Shown: positions 1-8,474 of the stretch, one piece after another
Layout of the letters: every line of letters starts with the position of its first letter
Numbering within the stretch: position 1 is the first letter of the stretch
Assembly: GCF_023703775.1 (NCBI RefSeq)
Contig: NZ_CP098514.1
Location: 744,001-808,000, forward strand
Source of the DNA: Haloplanus sp. GDY1
Lineage (GTDB): Archaea; Halobacteriota; Halobacteria; Halobacteriales; Haloferacaceae
Direction: 5' to 3'
DNA length: 64,000 nt
Made by a program: the position numbers and the translations under genes
The notes under the pieces: model-generated
What the model was told of the DNA's origin: nothing
The model's database searches: none
Seen by the model: only the letters and a program-made list of their open reading frames with translations

Positions 1-172
1 GTTCGAGCCCCCAACCGACCGCGACGGTCACCAGCATGGTGACGAGAAACGGCGCGACCGACTCGCCGTAGGCGAGCCCCACGACCAGCGGGATCGCCAG
101 CGGCACCGACAGGTACTTGAGGACGCTCCCGACGAGGCTCAGACTCGCCCGGTAGTCGACACGGAGGGGCAA
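1..172 (-). CDS. trkH: TrkH-family K+ uptake membrane subunit, N-terminal part only
   Basis: This is the beginning of the membrane-embedded K+-translocating subunit of a Trk system, cut by the window edge after about 57 residues. A short basic start leads into VDYRASLSLVGSVLKYLSVP and then hydrophobic segments, which resembles haloarchaeal TrkH N-termini. No ATG or GTG is in frame between the trkA stop and this stretch, so the TTG at 172 is the likely start. It lies 49 bases after trkA on the same strand, the usual pairing of the channel with its cytoplasmic gating subunit. The pore loops are outside the window, so the call leans on the neighbour. Confidence 0.72.
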   Translation of the reverse strand, partial: MPLRVDYRASLSLVGSVLKYLSVPLAIPLVVGLAYGESVAPFLVTMLVTVAVGWGLE

Positions 173-221
173 GGTTCGTACGTCGCTGTCCGGCGGAGGG
201 GGCTTGAAACTGCTGACATCG

Positions 222-1559
222 TCACAGCGCCGGCGTCACCTCGTCGGCGACGCAGGCGTCGAGGAAGACGACGACGTGGTCGCCGGGCTGGATCACCGTG
301 TCCCCGCGCGGCGTGATGAGGGACTCCTCGCGGGTGATGGCGCCGATGACGACCCCGTCCGGCAGGTCGGCCACCGACTCGTGGATCGGCCGCCCCGCGA
401 GGACGCTCTCCTCGCCCACCTCGACTTCGAGCACCTCGGCCCGGTCGCTCTCGATGATGGCGACGTTCTCGGCGCCGCCGTCGCGGGTGAAACGCGTGAT
501 CTCCTCGGCGACCACCTCCCGCGGGTTGACGCCCACGTCGACGCCGACCGTCTCGAACAGTTCGACGTACTCCGACGCGTCGATGACGGCCACCGTCCGG
601 TCGACGCCGAGCCGTCGGGCCAGAAGCGACACCAGCAGGTTCTTCTCGTCGGAGTCGAGCGCCGCGACGACGAAGTCGGCGTCGCCGACGTGTTCGCGCT
701 CCAGGAAGTCCATGTCCGTCGCGTCGCTCTCCATCACCACCGCGTTCGGGAGTTCCTCGGCGAGGCGTCGGGCGCGCTCGGGGTCCCGTTCGATCAGTCG
801 CGGCGTGAACCCCCGGTCGCCCAGCAGGCGGGCGACCTGGTAGCCGATCTCGCTGCCGCCGACGACGACCACCTCCTCGGCCCGTCCGGGGCGCTCCTCC
901 GGAGCGATGGTCGTCGCGAACTCCCGGACTGCCTCGGGGTTGCCGATCACGACCACCCGGTCGTGCGTCTTGAGCAACGAGTCGCCGCGGGCGAGTTCCA
1001 CCTCCCCGTTCCGGAGGATGGCGGCGAAGGTGAGGTCGTCGAAGCGGTCGGCCTCGGCGACGGACTGGTCGGTCACCGGGCTCCCCGGTGGGATCTCGAA
1101 CTCCGCCATCTGGACGCGCCCGTCCGCGAAGGAGTCGACGTCGCGGGCGGCCGGGATGCCGACCACTCGGACGATGGACTCCGCCGCGAGCAGGTTCGTA
1201 CAGACGACGAAGTCGATGCCGAAGGCGCGCTCGGAGCGCTCCCACGTCCGCAGATACTCGGTGTTCTTCACGCGGGCGACGGTGAAGGCGTCGCTCACCG
1301 CACGGGCCGTCCCGCAGATGACGATGTTCGTCTCGTCGTCGTCGGTGCTGGCGATGACCATGTCGGCCTCGTCGATGCCGGCCTCCTCCAGCGTCGAGAG
1401 CGAGGTGCCGTCGCCCTGCACTGTCAGCACGTCGAGCGAGTACGTCAGTTCCTCGACCCGGTCGCCGTCCCGGTCCACGACGACGATGTCGTGCGACCCG
1501 GCGAGGTCGGCGGCGATGCTCGATCCGACCTGTCCGGCGCCGACGATGATTATGCGCAC
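222..1559 (-). CDS. trkA: TrkA, K+ uptake regulatory subunit with two RCK units
   Basis: TrkA is the cytoplasmic nucleotide-binding subunit that gates TrkH. The 445 residues form two tandem RCK units, each a Rossmann RCK_N part followed by an RCK_C part. The first Rossmann motif is GAGQVGSSIA at residues 7-16 with an acidic end to strand 2 (VVVDRDGDR). The second begins near residue 230 (VVVGGSEIGYQVARLL). This double arrangement and the length fit classical TrkA. The gene leads directly into trkH. Regulation by NAD(H) or ATP is known for the family, and the glycine-rich motifs needed for it are intact. Confidence 0.95.
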   Translation of the reverse strand: MRIIIVGAGQVGSSIAADLAGSHDIVVVDRDGDRVEELTYSLDVLTVQGDGTSLSTLEEAGIDEADMVIASTDDDETNIVICGTARAVSDAFTVARVKNTEYLRTWERSERAFGIDFVVCTNLLAAESIVRVVGIPAARDVDSFADGRVQMAEFEIPPGSPVTDQSVAEADRFDDLTFAAILRNGEVELARGDSLLKTHDRVVVIGNPEAVREFATTIAPEERPGRAEEVVVVGGSEIGYQVARLLGDRGFTPRLIERDPERARRLAEELPNAVVMESDATDMDFLEREHVGDADFVVAALDSDEKNLLVSLLARRLGVDRTVAVIDASEYVELFETVGVDVGVNPREVVAEEITRFTRDGGAENVAIIESDRAEVLEVEVGEESVLAGRPIHESVADLPDGVVIGAITREESLITPRGDTVIQPGDHVVVFLDACVADEVTPAL

Positions 1560-1629
1560 GCTCGACCGCTCCCGGTGTGCATGCGCCCGAATCGTCGCGC
1601 CCGCGGTTTCACGATTTCGCTTCGCGGGC

Positions 1630-2172
1630 TCAGCCCACGCCGCTCGGCTCCTCGTGAACGACGAGTTCGACCTCCCGGCGTCGCCCTTCGAGGTCCGCGA
1701 CGATGCGCTCGACGACCCGTTCGGCCTCCTCGACCAGGACCGGTTTCACCTTCTCGACCACCCAGTCGAGGGAGACGAACCGCGGCAGGTCGAGGGCGTC
1801 CCCACCCACGGAGTCGGGGTCGAACTCGACCTCCAGGTGGACGCGACAGGCCGGCCCCGTCGCGTCCGGCAGCGTCGCGGGCACGGCGTCGAGCGGTTCG
1901 ACCCGCCACCGCCCCCGGGCGTCGACGTCCTCGGTCACCCGCCAGTCCAGTCGCTCCGGCGGGTCGGCCTCGGTCACCGTCGTGTGGGCGGTGTACGAGA
2001 GCTTCCACCACGCGAACCGGAGGTGATACCGGGTGCCCGGCGACCCGTCGCCCTCGGCGCGCACGTCGGTCAGGTACTCGGAGTACCGGGCGTACCGCGG
2101 GAAGTCGACGAGGAAGTCGTACACCTCCGCGGCCGGCAGGCGGACGACCGTGCTGACGTGGATGCGGTCCAC
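1630..2172 (-). CDS. SRPBCC (START-like) domain protein
   Basis: A 180-residue protein of the SRPBCC/polyketide-cyclase fold, a helix-grip fold that holds hydrophobic ligands or lipids. The family opening is clear: VRLPAAEVYDFLVDFPRYARYSEYL, here split as VRLPAAEVYDFLVDF then PRYARYSEYL. It is followed by beta-strand segments and a C-terminal amphipathic helix rich in Val and Glu that would close the cavity. No signal peptide or membrane segment is visible. It is 70 bases upstream of trkA on the same strand, but nothing links it to K+ transport. The ligand cannot be told from sequence. Confidence 0.75.
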   Translation of the reverse strand: MDRIHVSTVVRLPAAEVYDFLVDFPRYARYSEYLTDVRAEGDGSPGTRYHLRFAWWKLSYTAHTTVTEADPPERLDWRVTEDVDARGRWRVEPLDAVPATLPDATGPACRVHLEVEFDPDSVGGDALDLPRFVSLDWVVEKVKPVLVEEAERVVERIVADLEGRRREVELVVHEEPSGVG

Positions 2173-2212
2173 GTGGACCCGTCGGACCGCGGCGAGGTAA
2201 GCGTTCCGCGGC

Positions 2213-2443
2213 CTAGAGCGGTTCGCCGCAGTACTCGCAGGCCTCGCCGGCCGCCGTCCGCGATCCGCACTGGGGGCAGTTCGTCCGGTCGGGGCCGTCC
2301 CGGTCGTCCGACTCGCCGAGCATCGCCGCCGCGCCGATGACGGCGATGCCGAGGAAGCCGGCGACGAACCAGCCGACCGGACCCATCATGAGGAGGAAGA
2401 AGCCGACGACTGCGGCGGGGAGGCCGAGCAGGACGTACAGCAT
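2213..2443 (-). CDS. Small two-helix membrane protein with C-terminal zinc ribbon
   Basis: A 76-residue protein with two hydrophobic segments at about residues 2-20 and 24-42 (MLYVLLGLPAAVVGFFLLMM, then VGWFVAGFLGIAVIGAAAML). A cytoplasmic zinc ribbon follows with CPQCG and CEYCG at about 56-73. The start is the ATG at 2443, since the longer open frame upstream runs antisense through coaBC. It is divergent from coaBC and 41 bases before the SRPBCC gene on the same strand. Zinc-ribbon mini-membrane proteins of this kind are common in haloarchaea and have no established function. Confidence 0.7.
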   Translation of the reverse strand: MLYVLLGLPAAVVGFFLLMMGPVGWFVAGFLGIAVIGAAAMLGESDDRDGPDRTNCPQCGSRTAAGEACEYCGEPL

Positions 2444-2534
2444 GAGTTCGGATTCCCGGGTCACGGCTCCCCGTACACCGCCCACCCGAAAGCCGGTTTC
2501 GGTGACGACGACGCGCGCCGTCGTCGAACCGACG

Positions 2535-2540
2535 CTTAAG
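2535..2540 (+). promoter_or_regulatory. TATA-like box for coaBC
   Basis: CTTAAG lies about 29 bases before the coaBC start codon in a GC-rich stretch, the spacing expected for a leaderless haloarchaeal transcript. Assignment is by position and composition only. Confidence 0.45.
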
Positions 2541-2566
2541 AGCCCTCGCCGCGAACGGCCGGACGA

Positions 2567-3721
2567 ATGCTCGAGGGGACACACGTCGCGCTCGGAGTGA
2601 CGGGGAGCATCGCGGCGGTGAAGACGGTCGAACTCGCTCACGAACTCCGGCGCCACGGGGCGTCCGTACGCGCCGTGATGACCGACGCCGCCCGCGGGAT
2701 CGTCCACCCCTGGGCGCTGGAGTTCGCCACGGACCACCCCCCGGTGACGGAACTCACGGGCGCGGTGGAACACGTCGACCTCTGCGGGCGCGAGGGGTGG
2801 GCGGACGTCCTGCTGATCGCTCCCGCCACCGCGAACACCGTCGGCAAGGTGGCCGCGGCCGTCGACGACACGCCCGTGACGACCTGTGCGACGACGGCCC
2901 TCGGCGCCGGCGTGCCCGTCGTCGTCGCGCCCGCGATGCACGAACCCATGTACGACCACCCCGGCGTACTGGACGCCATCGAGCGCGTCGAGTCGTGGGG
3001 CGTCGACTTCGTCGACCCGCGGATCGAGGAGGGGAAGGCCAAGATCGCGAGCGAGGACGCCGTCGTCACCGCCCTCGCGCGGGCGACGACGCCGGATCCG
3101 CTGGCCGGCAGACAGGTCGTCGTCACCAGCGGCGCCACCACGGAGTCGGTCGACCCCATCCGGACGCTCTCGAACCGCGCCTCGGGTCGCACCGGGCGGG
3201 CGGTCGCCCGCGCCTGTCACGTCCGCGGCGCGTCCGTGACGCTCGTCCACGACGGCCCCGACGTCCACTACGCCGACGTTCGGCGGGTCGAGAGCGCGGC
3301 CGAGATGCTCGACGCCGTGAGGTCGGCCGTCGACGGCGCGGACGCCCTCGTCTCGGCCGCCGCCGTCTCCGATTTCACCGTCGAGCGCGCGCCGGAGAAG
3401 ATCCGCTCCGGCGAGCCGATCACCCTCGAACTCGAGCCGACGCCGAAGCTGCTGGACACGGTCCGGGCGGACCACCCCGACCTCACGATGGTCGGGTTCA
3501 AGGCGGAGACGAGCGGCGACGACGACGCGATGGTCGAGCGGGCGCGGGCGCTCCGGGACCGCGTCGGCCTCGCTTTCGTCGTCGCGAACGACGCCTCGGT
3601 GATGCGCGAGGCGGACACCCGGGCCCTGCTCGTCGACGCGGACGCCGTCGACCGCTACGAGGGGTCGAAACTCGGCCTCGGGGGTCGGATCGCCGAGGAC
3701 CTCGCCGACCGCCTCGATTGA
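2567..3721 (+). CDS. coaBC: Bifunctional phosphopantothenoylcysteine decarboxylase / phosphopantothenate-cysteine ligase
   Basis: CoaBC carries out two steps of coenzyme A synthesis: CTP-dependent joining of cysteine to 4'-phosphopantothenate, then FMN-dependent decarboxylation. Residues 1-175 are the flavoprotein CoaC half, with GVTGSIAA near 10, a probable catalytic His in HVDLCGR near 67, and APATANT. The CoaB half follows, with VTSGATTESVDPIRTLSNRASG and the GFKAET motif near 310; the first is given here in parts, VTSGATTESVDP then IRTLSNRASG. The total of 384 residues matches bifunctional enzymes. The substrate-clamp motif, usually PAMNxxMW in bacteria, reads PAMHEPMY here. It is a single gene with its own promoter. 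Confidence 0.94.
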   Translation: MLEGTHVALGVTGSIAAVKTVELAHELRRHGASVRAVMTDAARGIVHPWALEFATDHPPVTELTGAVEHVDLCGREGWADVLLIAPATANTVGKVAAAVDDTPVTTCATTALGAGVPVVVAPAMHEPMYDHPGVLDAIERVESWGVDFVDPRIEEGKAKIASEDAVVTALARATTPDPLAGRQVVVTSGATTESVDPIRTLSNRASGRTGRAVARACHVRGASVTLVHDGPDVHYADVRRVESAAEMLDAVRSAVDGADALVSAAAVSDFTVERAPEKIRSGEPITLELEPTPKLLDTVRADHPDLTMVGFKAETSGDDDAMVERARALRDRVGLAFVVANDASVMREADTRALLVDADAVDRYEGSKLGLGGRIAEDLADRLD

Positions 3722-3767
3722 GCGGCGGACCCGGTCGCGGCCCCGGACGCCCCCCGCTGGCTCACCG

Positions 3768-3851
3768 TATAGCAATAGTTATGAAAGCGGAACCGAAGCC
3801 TACACGATGACAAGGATGAACGGGGGAGCCACCGCTCGGGTCGCCGGAGGT
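3768..3851 (+). promoter_or_regulatory. Promoter region and Shine-Dalgarno site of the mnh operon
   Basis: An AT-rich stretch GTATAGCAATAGTTATG starts at 3768 and stands out from its GC-rich surroundings, so it is a likely TATA region. GGAGGT at 3846-3851 sits 10 bases before the mnhE ATG and complements the archaeal 16S 3' end. The mnh transcript therefore probably has a real leader, unlike most genes here. Confidence 0.45.
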
Positions 3852-3861
3852 CGACCACCGG

Positions 3862-4929
3862 ATGGCGGCTGACCACGAGCGAGACGTGCTCGTCCCGGTC
3901 GGCGACTCGGAGACGCTTCGGCGGACAGTGACGTACGCGGTCGAACGCGCCCACGAGGCGGCCGTGGACGCCGGCGAGCGGACGACGATCCACTTCGTCT
4001 TCCCCGCCCGCTGGCGCATCTACGAGACGGATCGGGAGAACGTCGCCTCCGCGTCGTCGCTGCTCGACCGGGTCGTCGCCTGGGCCGAGGAGGACCTCGA
4101 CGGGCTGATCGGCGAGGACCAGATTGCGACCGTCGCCTTCGAGACGGCGACCGTCGGCACGGACGAGTACGTCTTCAGCCCCGGCGACTTCGCCGCGGTG
4201 ATCGCCCGCTACGCCGACGCGAACGAGGTCGGTCGCGTCGTCGTCGACCCCTCGTTCCGTCCCGGCGGGAGCGTTCCCCTGCTGCGCTCCTTCGAGGAAG
4301 AGCTCGCCGAACGGGGGTTCGACGTGTTCGAGGCGCCGGTCACTCGTCAGACCCGTCGCCGCCTCCCCTTCACCGAAATCGGCCTGCCCGAGTTCCTCCT
4401 CGTCTTCGCCGCGTCGCTGCTGTTCTATCTGGCGCTCGGTGGCTGGCACGTCACCGACGCCTACGAACTGGTCACGGGCGTCGCGACGGCGGGGGTCGTG
4501 ACGCTCACGCTCGCCCGCGTGACGATGAAAAGCGAGGTGCCGCGACTCCGGTACATCGGCGCCACCGTCCTCCGGATGGCCGCCTACACGCCGATCCTGC
4601 TCTGGGAGATCACGAAGGCGAACGTCGCGCTGGCGTACGTGGTCCTCCATCCCAGCCTCCCCATCGAGCCGCGAACCGTCGAGTTCGACGCCGCGGTGTG
4701 GGGCGACATGCCCGTCACGACGCTCGCGAACTCCATCACGCTGACGCCGGGGACGCTGACCGTCGACGTGAGCCGACAGCACTTCATCGTCCACGCGCTG
4801 ATCCCCGACGCCGAGGACGACCTGCTGGAGGGGACGCTCGAACGCCTCGTCCGCTTTGTCTTCTACGGCCGGGAGTCCGCGCGCATCCCGTCCCCGCTCG
4901 AACGCCGGGACGACGAGGGGGGGAGCTGA
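3862..4929 (+). CDS. mnhE: MnhE-type Na+/H+ antiporter subunit with N-terminal USP-like domain
   Basis: First gene of the Mrp antiporter operon. MrpE/MnhE proteins are small membrane subunits of about 160 residues, but this one has 355. Residues 8-160 look like a universal-stress-protein fold: DVLVPVGDSETLRRTVTYAV at the start, alternating strands and helices, and VGRVVVDPSFRP near the end. From about 170 the MnhE domain begins (LPEFLLVFAASLLFYLAL), then RLRYIGATVLRMAAYTPILL and the conserved ITLTPGTLTVDVS segment. The start follows a GGAGGT site. The stop is one base before mnhF. The soluble front domain may sense a nucleotide, but the ATP-binding glycine motif is not obvious. Confidence 0.88.
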   Translation: MAADHERDVLVPVGDSETLRRTVTYAVERAHEAAVDAGERTTIHFVFPARWRIYETDRENVASASSLLDRVVAWAEEDLDGLIGEDQIATVAFETATVGTDEYVFSPGDFAAVIARYADANEVGRVVVDPSFRPGGSVPLLRSFEEELAERGFDVFEAPVTRQTRRRLPFTEIGLPEFLLVFAASLLFYLALGGWHVTDAYELVTGVATAGVVTLTLARVTMKSEVPRLRYIGATVLRMAAYTPILLWEITKANVALAYVVLHPSLPIEPRTVEFDAAVWGDMPVTTLANSITLTPGTLTVDVSRQHFIVHALIPDAEDDLLEGTLERLVRFVFYGRESARIPSPLERRDDEGGS

Positions 4930-4930
4930 G

Positions 4931-5212
4931 ATGGTCTCGGAGACCCTCTCGACGATATTCCTCGGCGCCGCCGGGGCGTTCGCGCTGTTCGCGGTGGCCC
5001 TGCTCTACCGGGTCGTCCGCGGCCCGACCACGCAGGACCGCATCGTCGCCATCAACGTCGTCGGGACGAACACCGTCATCGTCATCGCGCTGGTGAGCGT
5101 CGCCCTCGGCGAGTACGGCTACCTCGACGTGGCGCTGGTGTACGCCCTGCTCAACTTCGTCATGAGCATCGCCGTCTCGAAGTTCACCGTCGAGTGGGGT
5201 GGCGTCATATGA
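4931..5212 (+). CDS. mnhF: Mrp antiporter subunit F
   Basis: A 93-residue membrane protein with three hydrophobic segments and the MrpF signature YRVVRGPTTQDRIVAINVVG near residue 25. It is a small accessory subunit of the multi-subunit Na+/H+ antiporter. The ATG at 4931 is chosen because it restores family length. Its stop overlaps the mnhG start as ATATGA, which points to translational coupling. Confidence 0.92.
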   Translation: MVSETLSTIFLGAAGAFALFAVALLYRVVRGPTTQDRIVAINVVGTNTVIVIALVSVALGEYGYLDVALVYALLNFVMSIAVSKFTVEWGGVI

Positions 5213-5547
5213 CGCCCGTCGAGTACCTCGCGGCCGCGCTCGTCATCGGCGGCGTCTTCTTCGGCTTCGTCGCCACCGTCGGGCTGCTCCGCCTGCCCGA
5301 CCTCTACTCGCGGCTCCACGCCGCCTCCAAGAGCGACACGCTCGGGTCGGTGCTGGCCATCGCCGGCACGGCGGCCGCCCTCGGCCTCACCACCGAGTCG
5401 ATGAAGATGCTGTTCTTGGTGCTCTTTCTGTTCCTGACGAGCCCCACCGCCGCCCACGCCATCGCCCGCGCCGGCAAGGAACAGGAGGTCGACCCCGTCG
5501 GCGAGGAGGCCGCCTGGCGCGACGAGGACGGGGGTGAGGCGAGATGA
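5209..5547 (+). CDS. mnhG: Mrp antiporter subunit G
   Basis: MrpG family membrane subunit, 112 residues, with three transmembrane segments. The characteristic stretch GLLRLPDLYSRLHAASKSDT is at about residues 25-44, followed by LGSVLAIAG and the terminal LTSPTAAHAIARA. The C-terminal 25 residues are hydrophilic and acidic. Both ends overlap neighbouring genes by four bases. Confidence 0.92.
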   Translation: MTPVEYLAAALVIGGVFFGFVATVGLLRLPDLYSRLHAASKSDTLGSVLAIAGTAAALGLTTESMKMLFLVLFLFLTSPTAAHAIARAGKEQEVDPVGEEAAWRDEDGGEAR

Positions 5548-6080
5548 GCCTCACCGCCCCCGTCGCGGTGGTCCTCGTGTTCATGATCGGGAGCGCGCTC
5601 GCGGCCGCCGTCCTCAGGGACGTGGTCGGCAGCATCGTCGCCTTCGCCGGCTACAGCTTCGGCGTGGCCGTCCTCTGGGCGTTCCTGCGGGCGCCCGACG
5701 TGGCGCTCACCGAGGCGGCCGTCGGCGCCGGCATCACGACGGTGCTCTTTTTGCTCACCATCGCCCGAACCTCCGTCTCGCGCTCCGAGCGGTTCGAGGG
5801 GATCGGCCTCCGGTCGACCCTGGCCGTCGTCGCCATCGTCGCCACCGTCGGCGCGACGGTGCCGGCCCTCCCTGCCGTGGGAGCCGCCGACACCCCGGTC
5901 CTCGCCGGCGAGGTGAGCCAGCACTACCTCGACAGCGCCTACGAGGAGACCGGCGTGACGAACGTCGTCACGGCCGTGCTGGTCGGCTACCGCGGGTTCG
6001 ACACGCTGGGCGAGGCGGCCGTCGTCTTCGCCGCCGGCATCGCCATGTTGCTCGTGCTTCGACGGGAGGCGTTCGTATGA
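5544..6080 (+). CDS. Standalone DUF4040 / MbhE-like Mrp antiporter subunit
   Basis: This 178-residue membrane protein corresponds to the C-terminal end of canonical MrpA. That part is a DUF4040 domain (residues 1-80, with LRAPDVALTEAAVGAGITTV as its hallmark, followed by LFLLTIAR) and then an MbhE-like part containing NVVTAVLVGYRGFDTLGEA near 140. In bacterial Mrp complexes these regions are fused to the large proton-channel domain. Here they form a separate gene with ATGA overlaps on both sides. It probably helps build the ion path between the D-like subunits and MnhB/C. Confidence 0.85.
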   Translation: MSLTAPVAVVLVFMIGSALAAAVLRDVVGSIVAFAGYSFGVAVLWAFLRAPDVALTEAAVGAGITTVLFLLTIARTSVSRSERFEGIGLRSTLAVVAIVATVGATVPALPAVGAADTPVLAGEVSQHYLDSAYEETGVTNVVTAVLVGYRGFDTLGEAAVVFAAGIAMLLVLRREAFV

Positions 6081-6625
6081 GCGAGCGTGACGCGTCGGGG
6101 CCGGAGACTGCGGACACAGCGGCGGACGCCGACGGCCGCCTCACCCGCCCCGCCGAGGACCGCCCGCCCTACGTCGAGAGCACGATCATCATGACGACGG
6201 TGCGGGTCATCGCCCCCTTCGTGTTGACCCTCGGGGTGTTCGTCATGTTCCACGGCGCGAGTTCCGCCGGCGGCGGCTTCCAGGGCGGCGTCATCGCCGC
6301 CACGACCGTCGTGATGCTCGGGTTCGCGTTCGGCATCGAACCGATAGCGGCCCGCCTCCGGAACTACCACCTCGCCGGCCTCGTCCTCTCGGGGTTAGGT
6401 GCCTTCCTCCTCGTCGGCTTCGGGGGCTACCTCCTCGGCGGCACGTTCCTGCAAGTGCCGGCCTACGAGGCGCTCGTTCACCACGGTAGCAAGTACAGCA
6501 TCGAAGTCGTCGAAATCGGCATCGGCGTCATCGTCGCCGGCGTCATCACCGGGCTCTTCTTCCTGCTCGGCACCGGCGTCGACACCGCCCGTGAAGCGAC
6601 CGAACCCGGATCGGAGGACGGATAG
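6077..6625 (+). CDS. mnhB: Mrp antiporter subunit B
   Basis: MnhB domain protein of 182 residues. A hydrophilic N-terminal tail of about 35 residues precedes four hydrophobic segments. The family motif FHGASSAGGGFQGGVIAA is at about 57-74. The segment YSIEVVEIGIGVIVAG near 140 is the usual last helix. It starts inside the stop of the DUF4040 gene and ends directly before mnhC, with no spacer. Confidence 0.92.
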   Translation: MSERDASGPETADTAADADGRLTRPAEDRPPYVESTIIMTTVRVIAPFVLTLGVFVMFHGASSAGGGFQGGVIAATTVVMLGFAFGIEPIAARLRNYHLAGLVLSGLGAFLLVGFGGYLLGGTFLQVPAYEALVHHGSKYSIEVVEIGIGVIVAGVITGLFFLLGTGVDTAREATEPGSEDG

Positions 6626-6991
6626 ATGATCGAACTCCTGACGACCAAGTACACGTACCTCACGGTGGTGGTGTTGCTCGCCATCGGCGCGTACGTCATG
6701 ATCGAGAGCGACAACTTCGTGAAGAAGATCATCGGCATGAACATCTTCCAGACGGGCATCTTCGTGTTCTTCATCTCCGCCGCGTACCGCGCGGGCGGGC
6801 GCTCGCCGGTCGTTCGGAGCGGCGGTGGCGGCGGCCCCTTCGTCAGCCCGCTCCCACACGTCCTGATCCTCACCGCCATCGTCGTCGGCGTGAGCCTGAC
6901 GGCCGTGGCGCTCGGCCTCGTCGTCCGCATCTACGAGAGTTACGGCACCATCAACGAGGACACCCTGGAGGAGGTGCGGGCGAATGACTGA
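6626..6991 (+). CDS. mnhC: Mrp antiporter subunit C (NuoK-like)
   Basis: A 121-residue homologue of NuoK with three transmembrane segments. KKIIGMNIFQTGIFVFFISA at about 35-54 is the conserved second helix, and LPHVLILTAIVVGVSLTAVA holds the third. A glycine-rich loop (GGGGGPF) separates them. MnhC carries part of the ion pathway next to the D subunits. Its 3' end overlaps mnhD by eight bases. Confidence 0.92.
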   Translation: MIELLTTKYTYLTVVVLLAIGAYVMIESDNFVKKIIGMNIFQTGIFVFFISAAYRAGGRSPVVRSGGGGGPFVSPLPHVLILTAIVVGVSLTAVALGLVVRIYESYGTINEDTLEEVRAND

Positions 6992-8474
6992 GACGTACCT
7001 CCCCCTGCTGGTCGCGGTGCCCCTGCTCGGCGCCCTGCTCGCCGTGGCGACGGGGCTGGCGTCGACCCGCGGCCCCGCGCTGGTCGCCCGACTCGTCCTC
7101 GGGGTCCAGACCCTGCTTGCGGTCTGGATCGGTGGCACCGCCCTCGCGCAGGGCTCCCTCTCGGTCGCCGTCGGCGGGTTCGCCGCCCCGTACGGCATCG
7201 AACTCGTCGTCGACGGCCTGTCGGCGGTGGTGGTCGTCCTCGTCGCCGTCGTCTCTTTCGCCACGCTCGCGTTCGTGACCGAGGACGACCCCGGCGGCAC
7301 CGCCTTCTACGCCCAGTACCTCCTGCTCGTGGCCGGCCTCTCGGGGATGTCCGTCACGGGCGACGTGTTCAACCTCTACGTCTTTCTCGAGATCACCGGA
7401 CTGGCGACCTACGCGCTGGTCGCCTCCGCCGGGACGGGCCGCTCGGCGGTGTCGGCGCTCAAGTACCTGCTGTTCGGCACCGTCGCCGCCTCGCTGTACC
7501 TGCTCGGCGTCGGCTACGCGCTCGTGGCGACGGGGACGCTCAACATGGCCGACCTCGCGGTCGAACTCGCGCGGGTGGGCTACGACTCGCCGCTCGTGCT
7601 CGCCTCCTTCGGCTTCATCGTCGTCGGCCTCGCGACCAAGGCGGCGCTGTTCCCGCTGCACACCTGGCAGCCGGACGCCTACGGCGACGCCCCGGACAGC
7701 GTGAGCGCGCTGATCGCCGCTCTCGTCTCGACGGTGGCGGCCTACGCCCTGCTTCGCCTGGTCTACACCGTCTACACGCCGGCCTTCTTCGACGCCGTGC
7801 CCGTCGCCCGCGACGCGCTGGTCGCCGTCGCGGCGATCAGCATCGTCGTCGGGAGCGTCCTCGCCGTCGCCCAGTCCGAGGTGAAGCGGATGCTGGCGTA
7901 CTCCTCGGTGTCGCAGTACGGACTGGTCGTCGTCGGCGTCGCCATCGGGACGCCGGCGGCCGTCTTCGGCGCCGTCGTCCACCTGGTCGGCCACGCGATC
8001 ATGAAGGGCGGCCTGTTCGTCGCCGCGGGCGCCGTCGCGGATCTGACCGGCGCCCGGACCGTCGAGGAGTACGCCGGTCTGGCCGACCGCTTCCCCGTCC
8101 TCGGGGGGGCGAGCGCCGTCCTCATGCTCGCGATGGTCGGCGTCCCGCCGGCCGTCGGCTTCGCGGGCAAGTGGTACATCGCGCTCGGCGCCGTCCGCGC
8201 GGGCACCTGGCCCGTCGCGGTCGTCATCTTCGGCTCGACGCTCCTGACGCTCGCGTACTTCGCGCTGCTGGTCGAGCGGATGTTCGTCGCTCCCGCCTCC
8301 GCGAGCGTCCAGGCGGCGACCGACGGGGGAAGCGACGACCACCCGTCACGGCCGAGTCGCCGCGCGCTCGCCCTCGTGATCGGTGCCGCCGCCGTCGCGC
8401 TCGTCCTCGGCGTCGCCGTCACCGACCTCCAGACCGCACTCGAACCGACCATCGACACGCTCCTCTCTCAATGA
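6984..8474 (+). CDS. mnhD1: Mrp antiporter subunit D, first of three
   Basis: A 496-residue proton-channel subunit homologous to NuoL, NuoM and NuoN, with about 14 transmembrane helices. The residues of the proton path are present: Glu136 in FNLYVFLEITGL, Lys219 in GLATKAALFPLH, and a Lys in the HAIMKGGLFVAAG helix. QSEVKRMLAYSSVSQYGLVV is the usual loop-helix before it. Of the three D-like proteins here it is the closest to standard MnhD by length and motif spacing. Confidence 0.92.
   Translation: MTETYLPLLVAVPLLGALLAVATGLASTRGPALVARLVLGVQTLLAVWIGGTALAQGSLSVAVGGFAAPYGIELVVDGLSAVVVVLVAVVSFATLAFVTEDDPGGTAFYAQYLLLVAGLSGMSVTGDVFNLYVFLEITGLATYALVASAGTGRSAVSALKYLLFGTVAASLYLLGVGYALVATGTLNMADLAVELARVGYDSPLVLASFGFIVVGLATKAALFPLHTWQPDAYGDAPDSVSALIAALVSTVAAYALLRLVYTVYTPAFFDAVPVARDALVAVAAISIVVGSVLAVAQSEVKRMLAYSSVSQYGLVVVGVAIGTPAAVFGAVVHLVGHAIMKGGLFVAAGAVADLTGARTVEEYAGLADRFPVLGGASAVLMLAMVGVPPAVGFAGKWYIALGAVRAGTWPVAVVIFGSTLLTLAYFALLVERMFVAPASASVQAATDGGSDDHPSRPSRRALALVIGAAAVALVLGVAVTDLQTALEPTIDTLLSQ

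Noticed and set aside
2444-3775. Upstream extension of the small zinc-ribbon gene, antisense to coaBC
   Set aside because: The frame stays open only because of GC bias. Recognisable sequence begins at the ATG at 2443.
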